This document shows positions 18,074 to 26,632 of a stretch of DNA of 64,000 nt, in pieces. How positions within the stretch are numbered: position 1 is the stretch's first letter; every line of letters starts with the position of its first letter. The notes under the pieces were generated by a model. That model ran no database searches and was not told where the DNA came from. It saw nothing but the letters and a program-made list of their open reading frames with translations. Made by a program: the position numbers and the translations under genes. The DNA is from Bacteroidota bacterium. Its GTDB lineage: Bacteria; Bacteroidota; Bacteroidia; Bacteroidales; Dysgonomonadaceae. The stretch spans positions 1-64,000 of the forward strand of contig JAEWQF010000038.1 of NCBI GenBank assembly GCA_023399295.1, written 5' to 3'.

Positions 18074-18400
18074 CTAGCTGAGGATCCAAAAGTAAAAGAT
18101 GGCAAAAAGCAGGGCGATGAGTAAGAAGAGCAGCAGGTTGTTCGACAGCAGAGAGCCTTTTCCAGATGACTCTTTCACCAGACGTTTCTTGAGGTGACGG
18201 GTCTGTGAAACAAATTCCGACATGAACACTTTGGGTTCTTCATTCTGAACCTCCTCAGGAATCACGCCCATCTCCTTTTTAATCTCGAGGATCCGCTTCT
18301 CTAACTTCTTCTTACGGGCTTCCTCCTCCTCGTTGTAGAGGATGGGTGTGTAACCGTACTTGCGGGGTTTTCTGTTGTTGTAAAAGAAAAACGTAGCCAT
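18074..18400 (-). CDS. Small tail-anchored membrane protein, unknown function
   Basis: A 108-residue protein with a charged, probably coiled-coil middle (EEEEARKKKLEKRILEIKKE, about 25-44) and one hydrophobic helix at the extreme C-terminus (NLLLFLLIALLFAIFYFWIL), as in tail-anchored proteins. The frame opens at 18412, but the promoter at 18424-18455 puts the transcript start at about 18417, so the ATG at 18400 (MATFFFYNNRKPRKYGY) is the better choice. I do not know a function. It lies between the OstA-like gene and mutL and is probably the first gene of the mutL transcript. Confidence 0.72.
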   Translation of the reverse strand: MATFFFYNNRKPRKYGYTPILYNEEEEARKKKLEKRILEIKKEMGVIPEEVQNEEPKVFMSEFVSQTRHLKKRLVKESSGKGSLLSNNLLLFLLIALLFAIFYFWILS

Positions 18401-18423
18401 AGTCGATTGCATGTTGGTTGATA

Positions 18424-18455
18424 CAAAGATAGGGGATCAGCGCCGTAACGACAAA
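18424..18455 (-). promoter_or_regulatory. Promoter for the small membrane protein-mutL operon
   Basis: On the minus strand: TTTG (18452-18455), 20-base spacer, TATCTTTG (18424-18431), a full consensus match. It fills the short gap after the OstA-like stop codon, so mutL can be expressed apart from surA-ostA. Confidence 0.75.
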
Positions 18456-18466
18456 TGCTGATCCCA

Positions 18467-20086
18467 TCAAAGGGTGATATCCTCCCGCTGAAAACGACGT
18501 GGCCGCTGTCCGGTAGCTTCAGAGGCCCTTCGCGCGTTGCTGCGGAAGATGTCATCCGGTCCGGTGGGCCGCAGGTAATCAAGCCATACAAACCCTTCCA
18601 GCCGGGCATCTCCCTCACTGAGTTGGGGCAATGGTGTGGTCACAGCTGTGGTGGCGGACCAGAGCTTCAACCGCTTGATCTGGTTGTTTTCGAAATCCAT
18701 GGAGAGATAGGGACTCTCGGTTTTGTTGAGACCGATGATGGTACTATCTTTTTGGAGGAGATAATACAACGATTGTGCATTCCCCTCCACCAGGAGGTGA
18801 TAAACCGCTCCATCGCGAAAGGAGGCAGTCATCTCCCTGCCACTAAGCTGGTTGTATTGATTCTCAGTGCCTCTGTCCTGAATCATAAAGGCATAATCCC
18901 TGATCACTGCTTTCTCCAGGGTTGAGTCATTGATCAAAAGGTCAATCCGGTCTCCCAATATCTGGTTGTTCTCATTCCACAACACCGGGTCACCGGTGAG
19001 GTAGACCATCGAGTCGCGTGAAGCGTAGTGCAATGAGTCGCAAAGACCCTGTATGTCGGATCGGTAAAAACGTACCCCGTAATACGCGAAGATATCACGG
19101 AAGATGGAATCGGTTTTCATCACCAGTGTGTCACCATGAATGAACATGCTCTCTTCCTGCGAATAATCGATTGCAAAAGCAGAATCGGTGGCCATCCCGT
19201 ACTCCGTCTTCTCATTGTAGAAACCGTAGTTGCCTTGCAGGATCGCCTTGCGCGCAGTATCCTCAAGGTACATGTTGCCAAACACCTCACCCTCACCGCT
19301 CAACCGGTTGTAGAGAATGGTATCACCAATCAGCACCTTGGTGCTGTCACTGCTGTATACCTCCGAGCGATCCAGGAGCCGGGCATCCTCGGTAACCGTA
19401 TTGTACCACCCATTGCTGGTATGGATATAACCGCTGTCCGAAACGATGCGCGAGGGTCCCAGTATATCTGCATACTTCGACTCGGTGTTGTATTTCAGTG
19501 TGTCTGAATAAATGATGTAATCTTCGTTGACCAGCTTCACACTTTCGCTGAAAAGTGCAACTTTCGTATCGGGTGCATATTGCCCCCAGAAAGAGGTCAG
19601 TTCATTTTCTTCATCTACCAGCATTCCTCCCTCAAAGTAATATCCCAGGTTGGCTACACGGTCGTAGTCGAGGCTGTCGGTGAAGAGCGTCACATTCCGG
19701 TCTTCCATCCTGATGTTGTTGCGCAGGCGTGCCAGTCGGCTGTTGCCATCGTAGTGCAGGTAGTCACCATAGACAAAGAGGGTATCACCCTGTTCCATCC
19801 GCACATTGCTGAACGCTTCAAAGGTGTTGGTCTGCTGGAAGAGGTAGGCACTGTCGCAATACATGAAAGCCCCCTCGTGAAAGAAGACCACACTGCCGGT
19901 CAGTATCTCCGCATTAAAACCGGCACGTTTGCTCCAGAGGTCAGCCTGCCGAAGCTCTACGATTTCGGTATTACGCGATGGCGGTTGCTGCGCTATGGCA
20001 GCAACTACAACGACGAAAAGCACAGCCATAAGAAGCATGCTTTCCCGCAACCGATTAGTGCTCTCTCTCTGCATCATCCGGGACAA
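18467..20086 (-). CDS. OstA-like (LptA/LptD N-domain) LPS transport protein
   Basis: A 539-residue exported protein with a signal peptide (about 15-33, MLLMAVLFVVVVAAIAQ). Repeated beta-strand units such as MYCDSAYLFQQTNTFEAFSNV and GDTLFVYGDYLHYDG are typical of the OstA/LptA beta-jellyroll that carries lipopolysaccharide across the periplasm. It is about three times longer than E. coli LptA and has many jellyroll repeats but no outer-membrane barrel. In Bacteroidota such long OstA-like proteins are thought to serve as the periplasmic bridge. It starts 6 bases after the SurA-like gene, so the pair forms an outer-membrane biogenesis operon. Confidence 0.85.
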   Translation of the reverse strand: MSRMMQRESTNRLRESMLLMAVLFVVVVAAIAQQPPSRNTEIVELRQADLWSKRAGFNAEILTGSVVFFHEGAFMYCDSAYLFQQTNTFEAFSNVRMEQGDTLFVYGDYLHYDGNSRLARLRNNIRMEDRNVTLFTDSLDYDRVANLGYYFEGGMLVDEENELTSFWGQYAPDTKVALFSESVKLVNEDYIIYSDTLKYNTESKYADILGPSRIVSDSGYIHTSNGWYNTVTEDARLLDRSEVYSSDSTKVLIGDTILYNRLSGEGEVFGNMYLEDTARKAILQGNYGFYNEKTEYGMATDSAFAIDYSQEESMFIHGDTLVMKTDSIFRDIFAYYGVRFYRSDIQGLCDSLHYASRDSMVYLTGDPVLWNENNQILGDRIDLLINDSTLEKAVIRDYAFMIQDRGTENQYNQLSGREMTASFRDGAVYHLLVEGNAQSLYYLLQKDSTIIGLNKTESPYLSMDFENNQIKRLKLWSATTAVTTPLPQLSEGDARLEGFVWLDYLRPTGPDDIFRSNARRASEATGQRPRRFQREDITL

Positions 20087-20092
20087 AGGCTG

Positions 20093-21457
20093 TTATTTCT
20101 GCCAACCGCTGTATTTCAGTTCGCATCCCTGCCATTCTGGATCGATGCGCACATAGGTTTTCTCAATCTTCTTTTGCAGCCACTCATCAATCAGCTTCTG
20201 TTGCTGCGCGTTCTCAGCCATCTGCCTGATGATCTGGTAGTCGTTGTTGATGTTTGCACGATGACCCTCATTGCGGGCAGTAACACGGATCATGGCGGCT
20301 ACCTGGCGTCCTTTGTCGTTCAACATGATAAACGGCTGGGAGACCTCACCGGTCTTCATCTCACCGGCAACCTTTGCAATATCCTGGTTCAGCTCATTCA
20401 GTGCAAAACGGGGTGTCCCTGCGTTGGGGCTGCGAGGGGTGTTGTTCACCATGATCCCCTTGTTGTTGCGTGTATCCTTGTCGAAAGAGAGGTAGGTGGC
20501 TGCCTCGTCGAAGGATATTTTCTTCTCCATGATGCCACTGCGGATTGAATCAAGGCGTACCTGTGCCGTATCGAGCGACTCCTGAGGCACACGGGGTTTG
20601 AGCAGGATGTGCCGGAAATTGCCCTGATCGCCGCGCCGTTCAATGAGTTGGATGATGTGAAACCCATATTCCGATTCCACCACGTTCGAGACTTTCTTGG
20701 GATCGTTCAGCGCAAAAGCCACACTCGCAAACTCGGGCACCAGCGCCGAGCGGCTCATGAAACCCAGTTCTCCACCCTTCATGGCGGAGGGATCCTCAGA
20801 ATGAAGCAGCGCGAGCGTGGAGAACTCCCGGCCACCACTGTTCACCTCATCCGTGTATTCCCTCAGACGGGCCTTCACCTTGTCTATTTCCTCCAGTGGG
20901 ATCTTAGGCTCCACAGTGATGATCTGTACCTCCATCGTGGTCTGGATAAAGGGCAGGCTATCCTGTGGCAGGCTGTTGTAATATTTCCTGATCTCGGAAG
21001 GGGTGAGCTGAATGTTGCCGAAATGCTTCTGATGCACGCCTTCAACGAGCTGTTGCTCCCGTATCTGTTCACGCAGATCATCCCGGATGCCGGAGATGCT
21101 CTTGCCGTAATACTCCTCAAGGCGTTCCACCGAGCCGGTGGAAGCGACGTACTCGTTGATGAGGTACTCAAGCTGTCTGTTTACGTTGGCTTCCTGTACC
21201 TCGATGCTGTCGAGCTTGGCCTGATCCAGGAAAAGCTTCCGTACAGCCAGTTGTTCAGGAATAAAGCAGTAGGGATCACCTTCGATGCGCTGGTTCTGCA
21301 TCAGGATCTCTTTCCGGTATTCTTCCACCTCCGATTTGAGGATGGCCTCGTCGCCCACCACCCACACAATTTCGTCGATCACGTTGTTCTGTGACAACGT
21401 CGGGAAGGCTGTGAGGAGTGCAACCAGGAAAAACAATATCTGCAATGTATGCTTCAT
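20093..21457 (-). CDS. Periplasmic peptidyl-prolyl isomerase/chaperone, SurA-like
   Basis: A 454-residue exported foldase. The signal peptide (MKHTLQILFFLVALLTAFPTLSQ) is followed by a SurA-type N-terminal chaperone domain, a parvulin domain (FSTLALLHSEDPSAMKGGELGFMS then VESEYGFHIIQL) and a second, weaker parvulin-like domain (FRHILLKPR). SurA escorts outer-membrane proteins to the assembly machine. The frame is open to 21481, but the ATG at 21457 begins a clean signal peptide. It is cotranscribed with the OstA-like gene 6 bases downstream. Confidence 0.88.
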   Translation of the reverse strand: MKHTLQILFFLVALLTAFPTLSQNNVIDEIVWVVGDEAILKSEVEEYRKEILMQNQRIEGDPYCFIPEQLAVRKLFLDQAKLDSIEVQEANVNRQLEYLINEYVASTGSVERLEEYYGKSISGIRDDLREQIREQQLVEGVHQKHFGNIQLTPSEIRKYYNSLPQDSLPFIQTTMEVQIITVEPKIPLEEIDKVKARLREYTDEVNSGGREFSTLALLHSEDPSAMKGGELGFMSRSALVPEFASVAFALNDPKKVSNVVESEYGFHIIQLIERRGDQGNFRHILLKPRVPQESLDTAQVRLDSIRSGIMEKKISFDEAATYLSFDKDTRNNKGIMVNNTPRSPNAGTPRFALNELNQDIAKVAGEMKTGEVSQPFIMLNDKGRQVAAMIRVTARNEGHRANINNDYQIIRQMAENAQQQKLIDEWLQKKIEKTYVRIDPEWQGCELKYSGWQK

Positions 21458-21581
21458 AGAATCTGCTGTTAGTAAAAGCAATGTAAAAGTAGTGATTATC
21501 CGCTAAGCAGCAAAATAGATCGATGGTTAAAAGTAGTTATAAGGACTGAGCGACAGGAAAACCGCAAAGGGTGGATCCAAC

Positions 21582-21614
21582 AAAAAAAAGGGAGACACTT
21601 CACAAGTGCCTCCC
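21582..21614 (-). terminator. Terminator of ppdK
   Basis: GGGAG-CACTT and AAGTG-CTCCC (21590-21614) form an 11-bp stem with one internal mismatch and a 3-base loop. On the minus strand it is followed by a run of eight U (21582-21589). It lies 25 bases after the ppdK stop. Confidence 0.9.
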
Positions 21615-21638
21615 CAAATAGAATTGGTTCTCCCTCCA

Positions 21639-24359
21639 TCAACCTTCAATGGCAGCCTGTGCAGCAGCCAGACGTGCAATGGGCACCCGGAAGGGTGAGC
21701 AGGAGACATAGTTCAGTCCCACGGTATGACAGAACTTCACCGAAGAAGGTTCACCACCATGTTCGCCGCAGATGCCGCACTTGAGCGTGGGTTTCACCTC
21801 ACGTCCTTTCGCAACGGCCATGCGCACCAGTTGTCCCACACCATTCTGATCAAGTACCGCAAAAGGATCCTGTTTGAGGATGCCCTTGTCGATGTACATC
21901 GGCAGGAACTTGGCCACATCATCACGACTGTAACCGAAGGTCATCTGGGTCAGGTCATTGGTCCCAAAGGAGAAGAAATCAGCTTCGGCTGCAATCTTGT
22001 GTGCTGTAAGTGCTGCACGGGGGATCTCGATCATGGTGCCGATCTTGTACTTCACCGATTCATTCCTCTCAGCAAACACTTGCTGGATGGTCTTTTCGAT
22101 GATATCCTTCTGTGCCTTGAACTCGTGTACGATACCGGTCAGGGGTACCATGATCTCCGGTTTGGCCTTGATACCCTCTTTCTTCAGTTCGAGGGCACTC
22201 TCCATGATGGCGCGCGTTTGCATCTCGGTGATCTCAGGATAGAGGTTCCCCAGGCGACAACCACGAAGGCCCAGCATCGGATTCGACTCCATCAGTCCTT
22301 CCACGCGGTCGTGGATATCCTTGTAGGAGATACCCATCACCTTCGCCATCTCCATCTGTCCCTTTTCATCATGCGGCACAAACTCATGCAACGGGGGATC
22401 GAGCAGTCGGATGGTGACAGCATGGCCATCCATCGCACGGAAGATACCTTCAAAGTCCTTCTTTTGCAAGGGCAACAGCTTGTTGAGTGCCTTGCGACGA
22501 CCCTCTTCATCCTTTGCCAGGATCATCTCACGCATCGGTATGATCTTGTCTTCCTCGAAGAACATGTGTTCGGTGCGGCAAAGGCCAATCCCCTTTGCAC
22601 CAAAGTTACGGGCAACAATGGCATCATGTGGTGTGTCCGCATTGGTGCGCACATCCATACGGGAATATTTATCGGCAATCTGCATCAGTTCGGCAAAATC
22701 GGCATCCAGCTCGGCATCTTCGGTGGCGATGTTCCCCAGGTAGACATTGCCGGTGGAACCGTCTAATGAGATCCAGTCACCCTCTTTCACTTCCACCCCG
22801 TCGATTGTCATGGATCGGGACTTATAGTCAATGATCACGTTGTTGGCAGCTGAAACACAACATTTGCCCATGCCACGGGCCACTACCGCTGCGTGAGAGG
22901 TCATCCCGCCTCGAGCAGTGAGAATACCCTGTGCAGTGGCCATCCCTCTCAGATCCTCAGGGGAGGTCTCAATGCGGCAGAGAATCACCTTCTTGCCCTC
23001 CTTGCTCCACTCCTCCGCCTCGTCGGCATGGAATACCACCTGTCCGGCAGCAGCCCCTGGTGAAGCGGGTAGTCCGTGTGTGACACGTTTCGCGTTGGAC
23101 AATGCTTTTTTATCGAAAACAGGATGAAGCAACTCATCCAGCTTCTCCGGATCGCAACGACGCAGGGCGATCTTCTCATCAATATATCCCTGGTGCAGCA
23201 TGTCAATCGCAATCTTCACCATGGCCGCTCCGGTTCGCTTTCCGCTACGGGTCTGCAGGATCCACAGCTTGCCGTCCTGAATGGTGAACTCCAGATCCTG
23301 CATATCCTTGAAATAATCTTCCAGCTTCTGCTGTACCTCGATCAGATCACGGGCACAGACGGGCATCGCCTCTTCCAGCGATGGGAATCTGGCTGCGCGT
23401 TCTTCTTCGGAGACACCCTGCAGTTTCGCCCAGCGGCGTGAACCCTCGAGGGTAATCTGCTGGGGCGTGCGGACGCCTGCTACCACATCCTCACCCTGTG
23501 CATCGATCAGGTACTCGCCATTGAAGATATCTTCACCGGTGCCCGCATCGCGGGTGAAGGCCACGCCAGTACCGGAGGTCTTGCCCATGTTACCGTAAAC
23601 CATTGCCTGCACGTTGACCGCGGTACCCCACTCCTGGGGGAAGTTGTTCATTTTACGGTAAAGGATCGCCCGTTCGTTCATCCAGCTGTCGAAGACAGCA
23701 CATACAGCTCCCCAGAGCTGATCCCATGGACTCACCGGGAAATCGTGACCGGTCTTCTCTTTCACTGCTGCCTTGAACTTTCTTACAAGCTCTTTCAGGT
23801 CGTTGGTAGTGAGATCGGTATCCAGCTCGATGCCTTTCGACTCCTTCATTTCATCCATGATTTCCTCAAAAGGATCGATATCCTCCTTGCTCTGTGGCTT
23901 CAGTCCCAGCACCACGTCGCCATACATTTGCACAAAACGGCGGTAGGAGTCCCATGCGAAGCGTTCGTTGCCCGATTTTTTGGCAATCCCTTCAACAGCA
24001 TCATCATTGAGACCAAGGTTCAACACGGTATCCATCATACCCGGCATGGATACACGTGCACCCGAACGTACCGAGACCAGACAAGGATTTTCCTTATCAC
24101 CGAACTTTGTGCCGGTAAGAGCCTCTATCTGATTTACCGCTTGTTCCACCTCCTCTTTCAAGGCTGAAATCACGTAGTCACGCCCCAGCTCGTTGTACTC
24201 GGTACAAACTTCCGTTGTAATGGTGAAGCCGGGAGGAACGGGTACTCCAATCAGATTCATCTCGGCCAGGTTAGCCCCTTTCCCTCCGAGCAGATTTTTC
24301 ATATCTGCACGTCCTTCTGCTGCGCCGTTACCAAAGGTGTAAACTCTCTTCTTTTCCAT
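21639..24359 (-). CDS. ppdK: Pyruvate, phosphate dikinase
   Basis: It interconverts pyruvate + ATP + phosphate with PEP + AMP + PPi at the glycolysis/gluconeogenesis junction. At 906 residues it is full length. The order is: N-terminal ATP-grasp (GGKGANLAEM near 26), central phosphohistidine domain with the swinging H489 in GGMTSHAAVVARGMG, and the C-terminal PEP/pyruvate barrel with FGTNDLTQMT and the catalytic CGICGEHGG near 860. It appears monocistronic: its own terminator lies at 21582-21614 and two -7-like elements (TAAATTTG 24404-24411, TATATTTG 24416-24423, minus) lie upstream. No PPDK regulatory protein gene is nearby. Confidence 0.97.
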   Translation of the reverse strand: MEKKRVYTFGNGAAEGRADMKNLLGGKGANLAEMNLIGVPVPPGFTITTEVCTEYNELGRDYVISALKEEVEQAVNQIEALTGTKFGDKENPCLVSVRSGARVSMPGMMDTVLNLGLNDDAVEGIAKKSGNERFAWDSYRRFVQMYGDVVLGLKPQSKEDIDPFEEIMDEMKESKGIELDTDLTTNDLKELVRKFKAAVKEKTGHDFPVSPWDQLWGAVCAVFDSWMNERAILYRKMNNFPQEWGTAVNVQAMVYGNMGKTSGTGVAFTRDAGTGEDIFNGEYLIDAQGEDVVAGVRTPQQITLEGSRRWAKLQGVSEEERAARFPSLEEAMPVCARDLIEVQQKLEDYFKDMQDLEFTIQDGKLWILQTRSGKRTGAAMVKIAIDMLHQGYIDEKIALRRCDPEKLDELLHPVFDKKALSNAKRVTHGLPASPGAAAGQVVFHADEAEEWSKEGKKVILCRIETSPEDLRGMATAQGILTARGGMTSHAAVVARGMGKCCVSAANNVIIDYKSRSMTIDGVEVKEGDWISLDGSTGNVYLGNIATEDAELDADFAELMQIADKYSRMDVRTNADTPHDAIVARNFGAKGIGLCRTEHMFFEEDKIIPMREMILAKDEEGRRKALNKLLPLQKKDFEGIFRAMDGHAVTIRLLDPPLHEFVPHDEKGQMEMAKVMGISYKDIHDRVEGLMESNPMLGLRGCRLGNLYPEITEMQTRAIMESALELKKEGIKAKPEIMVPLTGIVHEFKAQKDIIEKTIQQVFAERNESVKYKIGTMIEIPRAALTAHKIAAEADFFSFGTNDLTQMTFGYSRDDVAKFLPMYIDKGILKQDPFAVLDQNGVGQLVRMAVAKGREVKPTLKCGICGEHGGEPSSVKFCHTVGLNYVSCSPFRVPIARLAAAQAAIEG

Positions 24360-24482
24360 TTGATGTACTGTTATGATAAGTTAAATATTACTTGTTCTGT
24401 TGTCAAATTTAGCTACAAATATAGCACTTTATCTACACATGTTTTTTTTATGTCTGATAGTTTTTCTCAATATGTCACACAC

Positions 24483-25358
24483 TCACCTGGCACTCAGTGA
24501 ATCCTGGAGTATTCTCATCCTATCCTGCAACGGCTTTTCTTCTATCTTGCGTGAGTTGATACCGATTGAATCAACAGATTCGTCCCCCAGAAAGATGTTG
24601 TAGAGTTGAATGTGTGTGTGATGCGCCAGTGAGTCATGCAGATGCAGGTAACCGAACAATTGCCGCAATGTGTCTTCCTCAATCTTTAAAACCGTATCGG
24701 CAGGCAGATATTTCATGAGGGTGACACAATATCTCTTGTTTTCTGTAATCGCTTGGGGTATGTAGATCGTGGTGTCGCCATACTCGAGCGTGAGTCGGGA
24801 AGTGAGCCGGCTGGTGAAATTGGGAGGTATGCCGATGACACTGTAGGTGAAAAAAAATGTACTGTCCTGGATCAACTCATCGAGTTCAGACTCGTTCAGG
24901 CGAAAGCGGAAACCCCTGTCCGCCGATGAAGAGCCAAAGGAATAGTAAGGCGGGATATAGGAGGGCGAGAGGGTTCGGGGATCCAGCACCTTGCGTGATG
25001 CCAATCGCCCTATCTCATCATCGACACCTTTGCGGGCCCTTTCAAGGCGGGCCTTCACCGAGTCGTTCATTTTCAGATAGAGATCGATCCGATCGGAATA
25101 CCACGACAACGAACTGTCCCATCTCGCAGGTGTCACACCATGGGCAGCAAACAGACGGTTGATGTAAGCCTCTTTTTTTTCCGGAGTGTTAAACTGCTGA
25201 TAATCATTCTCCATGGTAGCCTCAGCCAGATACACATCATAGAGGAGTCGCTCCATTTGCTTCCTGTTCAGCACCTCCTTGGGACGGTTCTGACAGGATG
25301 AGACCATCAGAAGTCCCACGAGAAGAACAAGGAAATATGGCGCGATGTTATGCTTCAC
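24483..25358 (-). CDS. DUF4296 lipoprotein
   Basis: A 291-residue Bacteroidota lipoprotein. I choose the GTG at 25358, which gives a clean lipoprotein signal (KHNIAPYFLVLLVGLLMVSSC). The open frame runs on to 25466 inside lspA, but that stretch is not signal-like. The region after the cysteine (MERLLYDVYLAEATMEND) is the DUF4296 hallmark; its role is unknown. The start overlaps the end of lspA by 11 bases, so it is translated together with the signal peptidase that matures it. The same pairing occurs in related genomes, to my knowledge. Confidence 0.82.
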   Translation of the reverse strand: MKHNIAPYFLVLLVGLLMVSSCQNRPKEVLNRKQMERLLYDVYLAEATMENDYQQFNTPEKKEAYINRLFAAHGVTPARWDSSLSWYSDRIDLYLKMNDSVKARLERARKGVDDEIGRLASRKVLDPRTLSPSYIPPYYSFGSSSADRGFRFRLNESELDELIQDSTFFFTYSVIGIPPNFTSRLTSRLTLEYGDTTIYIPQAITENKRYCVTLMKYLPADTVLKIEEDTLRQLFGYLHLHDSLAHHTHIQLYNIFLGDESVDSIGINSRKIEEKPLQDRMRILQDSLSAR

Positions 25359-26025
25359 CTGTATTGCTTTTTTCCGCTCCTTCCCGGTCCAGTTTGTCCC
25401 GTTCGCTTTTAGACAACAGTGAAAAAGAGAGTGTCTTCCGGTAAAAGAGCAGTATCGATATGACACCTACTGTGATGGCCGAATCGGCCAGGTTGAAGAT
25501 GAACCGAAAGAAAAGAAACTCTTGGCCCCCCACAAACGGGAACCAGTCTGGGTAGTTCCCCCTGACAAGCGGGAAGTAAAGCATGTCCACCACCTTTCCA
25601 TGCAGCAATGTGGCGTAGCCCTCTCCCCAGGGTACGAAAGAGGCAACATGGCCGGGATAACTGGCTTCAAAGATCACACCATATAAGATGCTATCCACAA
25701 TGTTTCCCGCAGCTCCAGCCAGCACCAGCGTGACACAGACGATAAAGCCATTCCTGTAATTCTCCTTTACCAGCCGGGTGATATAGATGATGATCAGAAT
25801 CACTGCAACGATCCGAAAGAGAGAAAGAAACAGTTTCCCACCTGCTTCAATTCCAAAAGCCATCCCGTTGTTTTCCACAAAATAGATCTGAAACCAGTCT
25901 GTAATGTGAATCGCATCATAGAGCGCCATATGGGTTTTGACCCATATCTTTGAAAGTTGATCGACGAGAAGTACCAGAAAAACAACCGCAATGGGAATCC
26001 AGCCTTTGTGATTTCTATTGTTCAT
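25348..26025 (-). CDS. lspA: Lipoprotein signal peptidase (signal peptidase II)
   Basis: An inner-membrane aspartyl protease that removes the signal peptide of prolipoproteins after lipidation. The two catalytic aspartates are visible in GAAGNIVDSILYG and FNLADSAITVG. It has four membrane helices. At 225 residues it is longer than E. coli LspA (164), mainly from a loop between the two aspartates (about 120-170), a feature common in Bacteroidota. It lies downstream of ileS and the DksA-like gene and overlaps the DUF4296 lipoprotein gene. Confidence 0.94.
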   Translation of the reverse strand: MNNRNHKGWIPIAVVFLVLLVDQLSKIWVKTHMALYDAIHITDWFQIYFVENNGMAFGIEAGGKLFLSLFRIVAVILIIIYITRLVKENYRNGFIVCVTLVLAGAAGNIVDSILYGVIFEASYPGHVASFVPWGEGYATLLHGKVVDMLYFPLVRGNYPDWFPFVGGQEFLFFRFIFNLADSAITVGVISILLFYRKTLSFSLLSKSERDKLDREGAEKSNTGEA

Positions 26026-26116
26026 ACCTAACTGTTTGGGAAACTATCTCCTGTTGGGGAATACACCCCTGATCCTGAGCAATGATAACAGCCCTACACT
26101 CATTCACAGGGGGTGG

Positions 26117-26497
26117 TTATCTCTTCTTCGCCGACTTGGCCTCAATGCTCAGTGTGGCATGCGGGACGGCCCGGAGACGCTCCTTGGGGATTAGTTTGCC
26201 GGTTTCCCGGCAGACACCATAGGTTCCGTTCTCAATACGAACGAGTGCCGCCTGCAAGTTCTGTATAAACTTCATCTGACGTTGTGCGAGCCGGCCTGCT
26301 TCCTCTTTTGAAAGTGTGGAGGCTCCCTCTTCCAACACCTTGTAGGTGGGAGAGGTGTCCACGGTGTCGTTCCCGTCGGTATTGGTTACCGCAGCACGAT
26401 AGTTTTCATATTCCTGCCGGGCAATCTGCAATTTCTCATTGATAATTGCACGGAATTCATCCAATTCCTCATCTGAATATCTCGTCTTCTCGCTCAT
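26117..26497 (-). CDS. TraR/DksA-family transcription regulator
   Basis: A 126-residue protein related to DksA, which binds the RNA polymerase secondary channel and acts with ppGpp. The N-terminal half is an antiparallel coiled coil with an acidic tip (TNTDGNDTVD, 38-47). The C-terminal part keeps the family motif TYGVCRETGKLIPKERLRAVP and a following LSIEAK. Only one cysteine (C96) remains of the usual four zinc ligands; to my knowledge this is common in Bacteroidota members. It lies between ileS and lspA. A -7 element TATCTTTG at 26606-26613 (minus) gives a leader of about 100 bases. Confidence 0.88.
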   Translation of the reverse strand: MSEKTRYSDEELDEFRAIINEKLQIARQEYENYRAAVTNTDGNDTVDTSPTYKVLEEGASTLSKEEAGRLAQRQMKFIQNLQAALVRIENGTYGVCRETGKLIPKERLRAVPHATLSIEAKSAKKR

Positions 26498-26632
26498 AAT
26501 GATTAATGTATAAAATAGGCTGTGTCTCTCTTCCGGAATCAGAGTCTATATACAACAACCTTCGTTTCGATAAAGTTCACAGTTGCATACAGCTACATGT
26601 TTGCGCAAAGATAACGATAAATCGGATATCTT

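Noticed and set aside
19580..20548. 322-codon ORF opposite the OstA-like and SurA-like genes
   Set aside because: It spans the boundary of two well-supported opposite-strand genes and shows no recognisable domain.
21726..22766. 346-codon ORF opposite ppdK
   Set aside because: Antisense to a complete ppdK; histidine- and leucine-rich composition is typical of reversed coding sequence.
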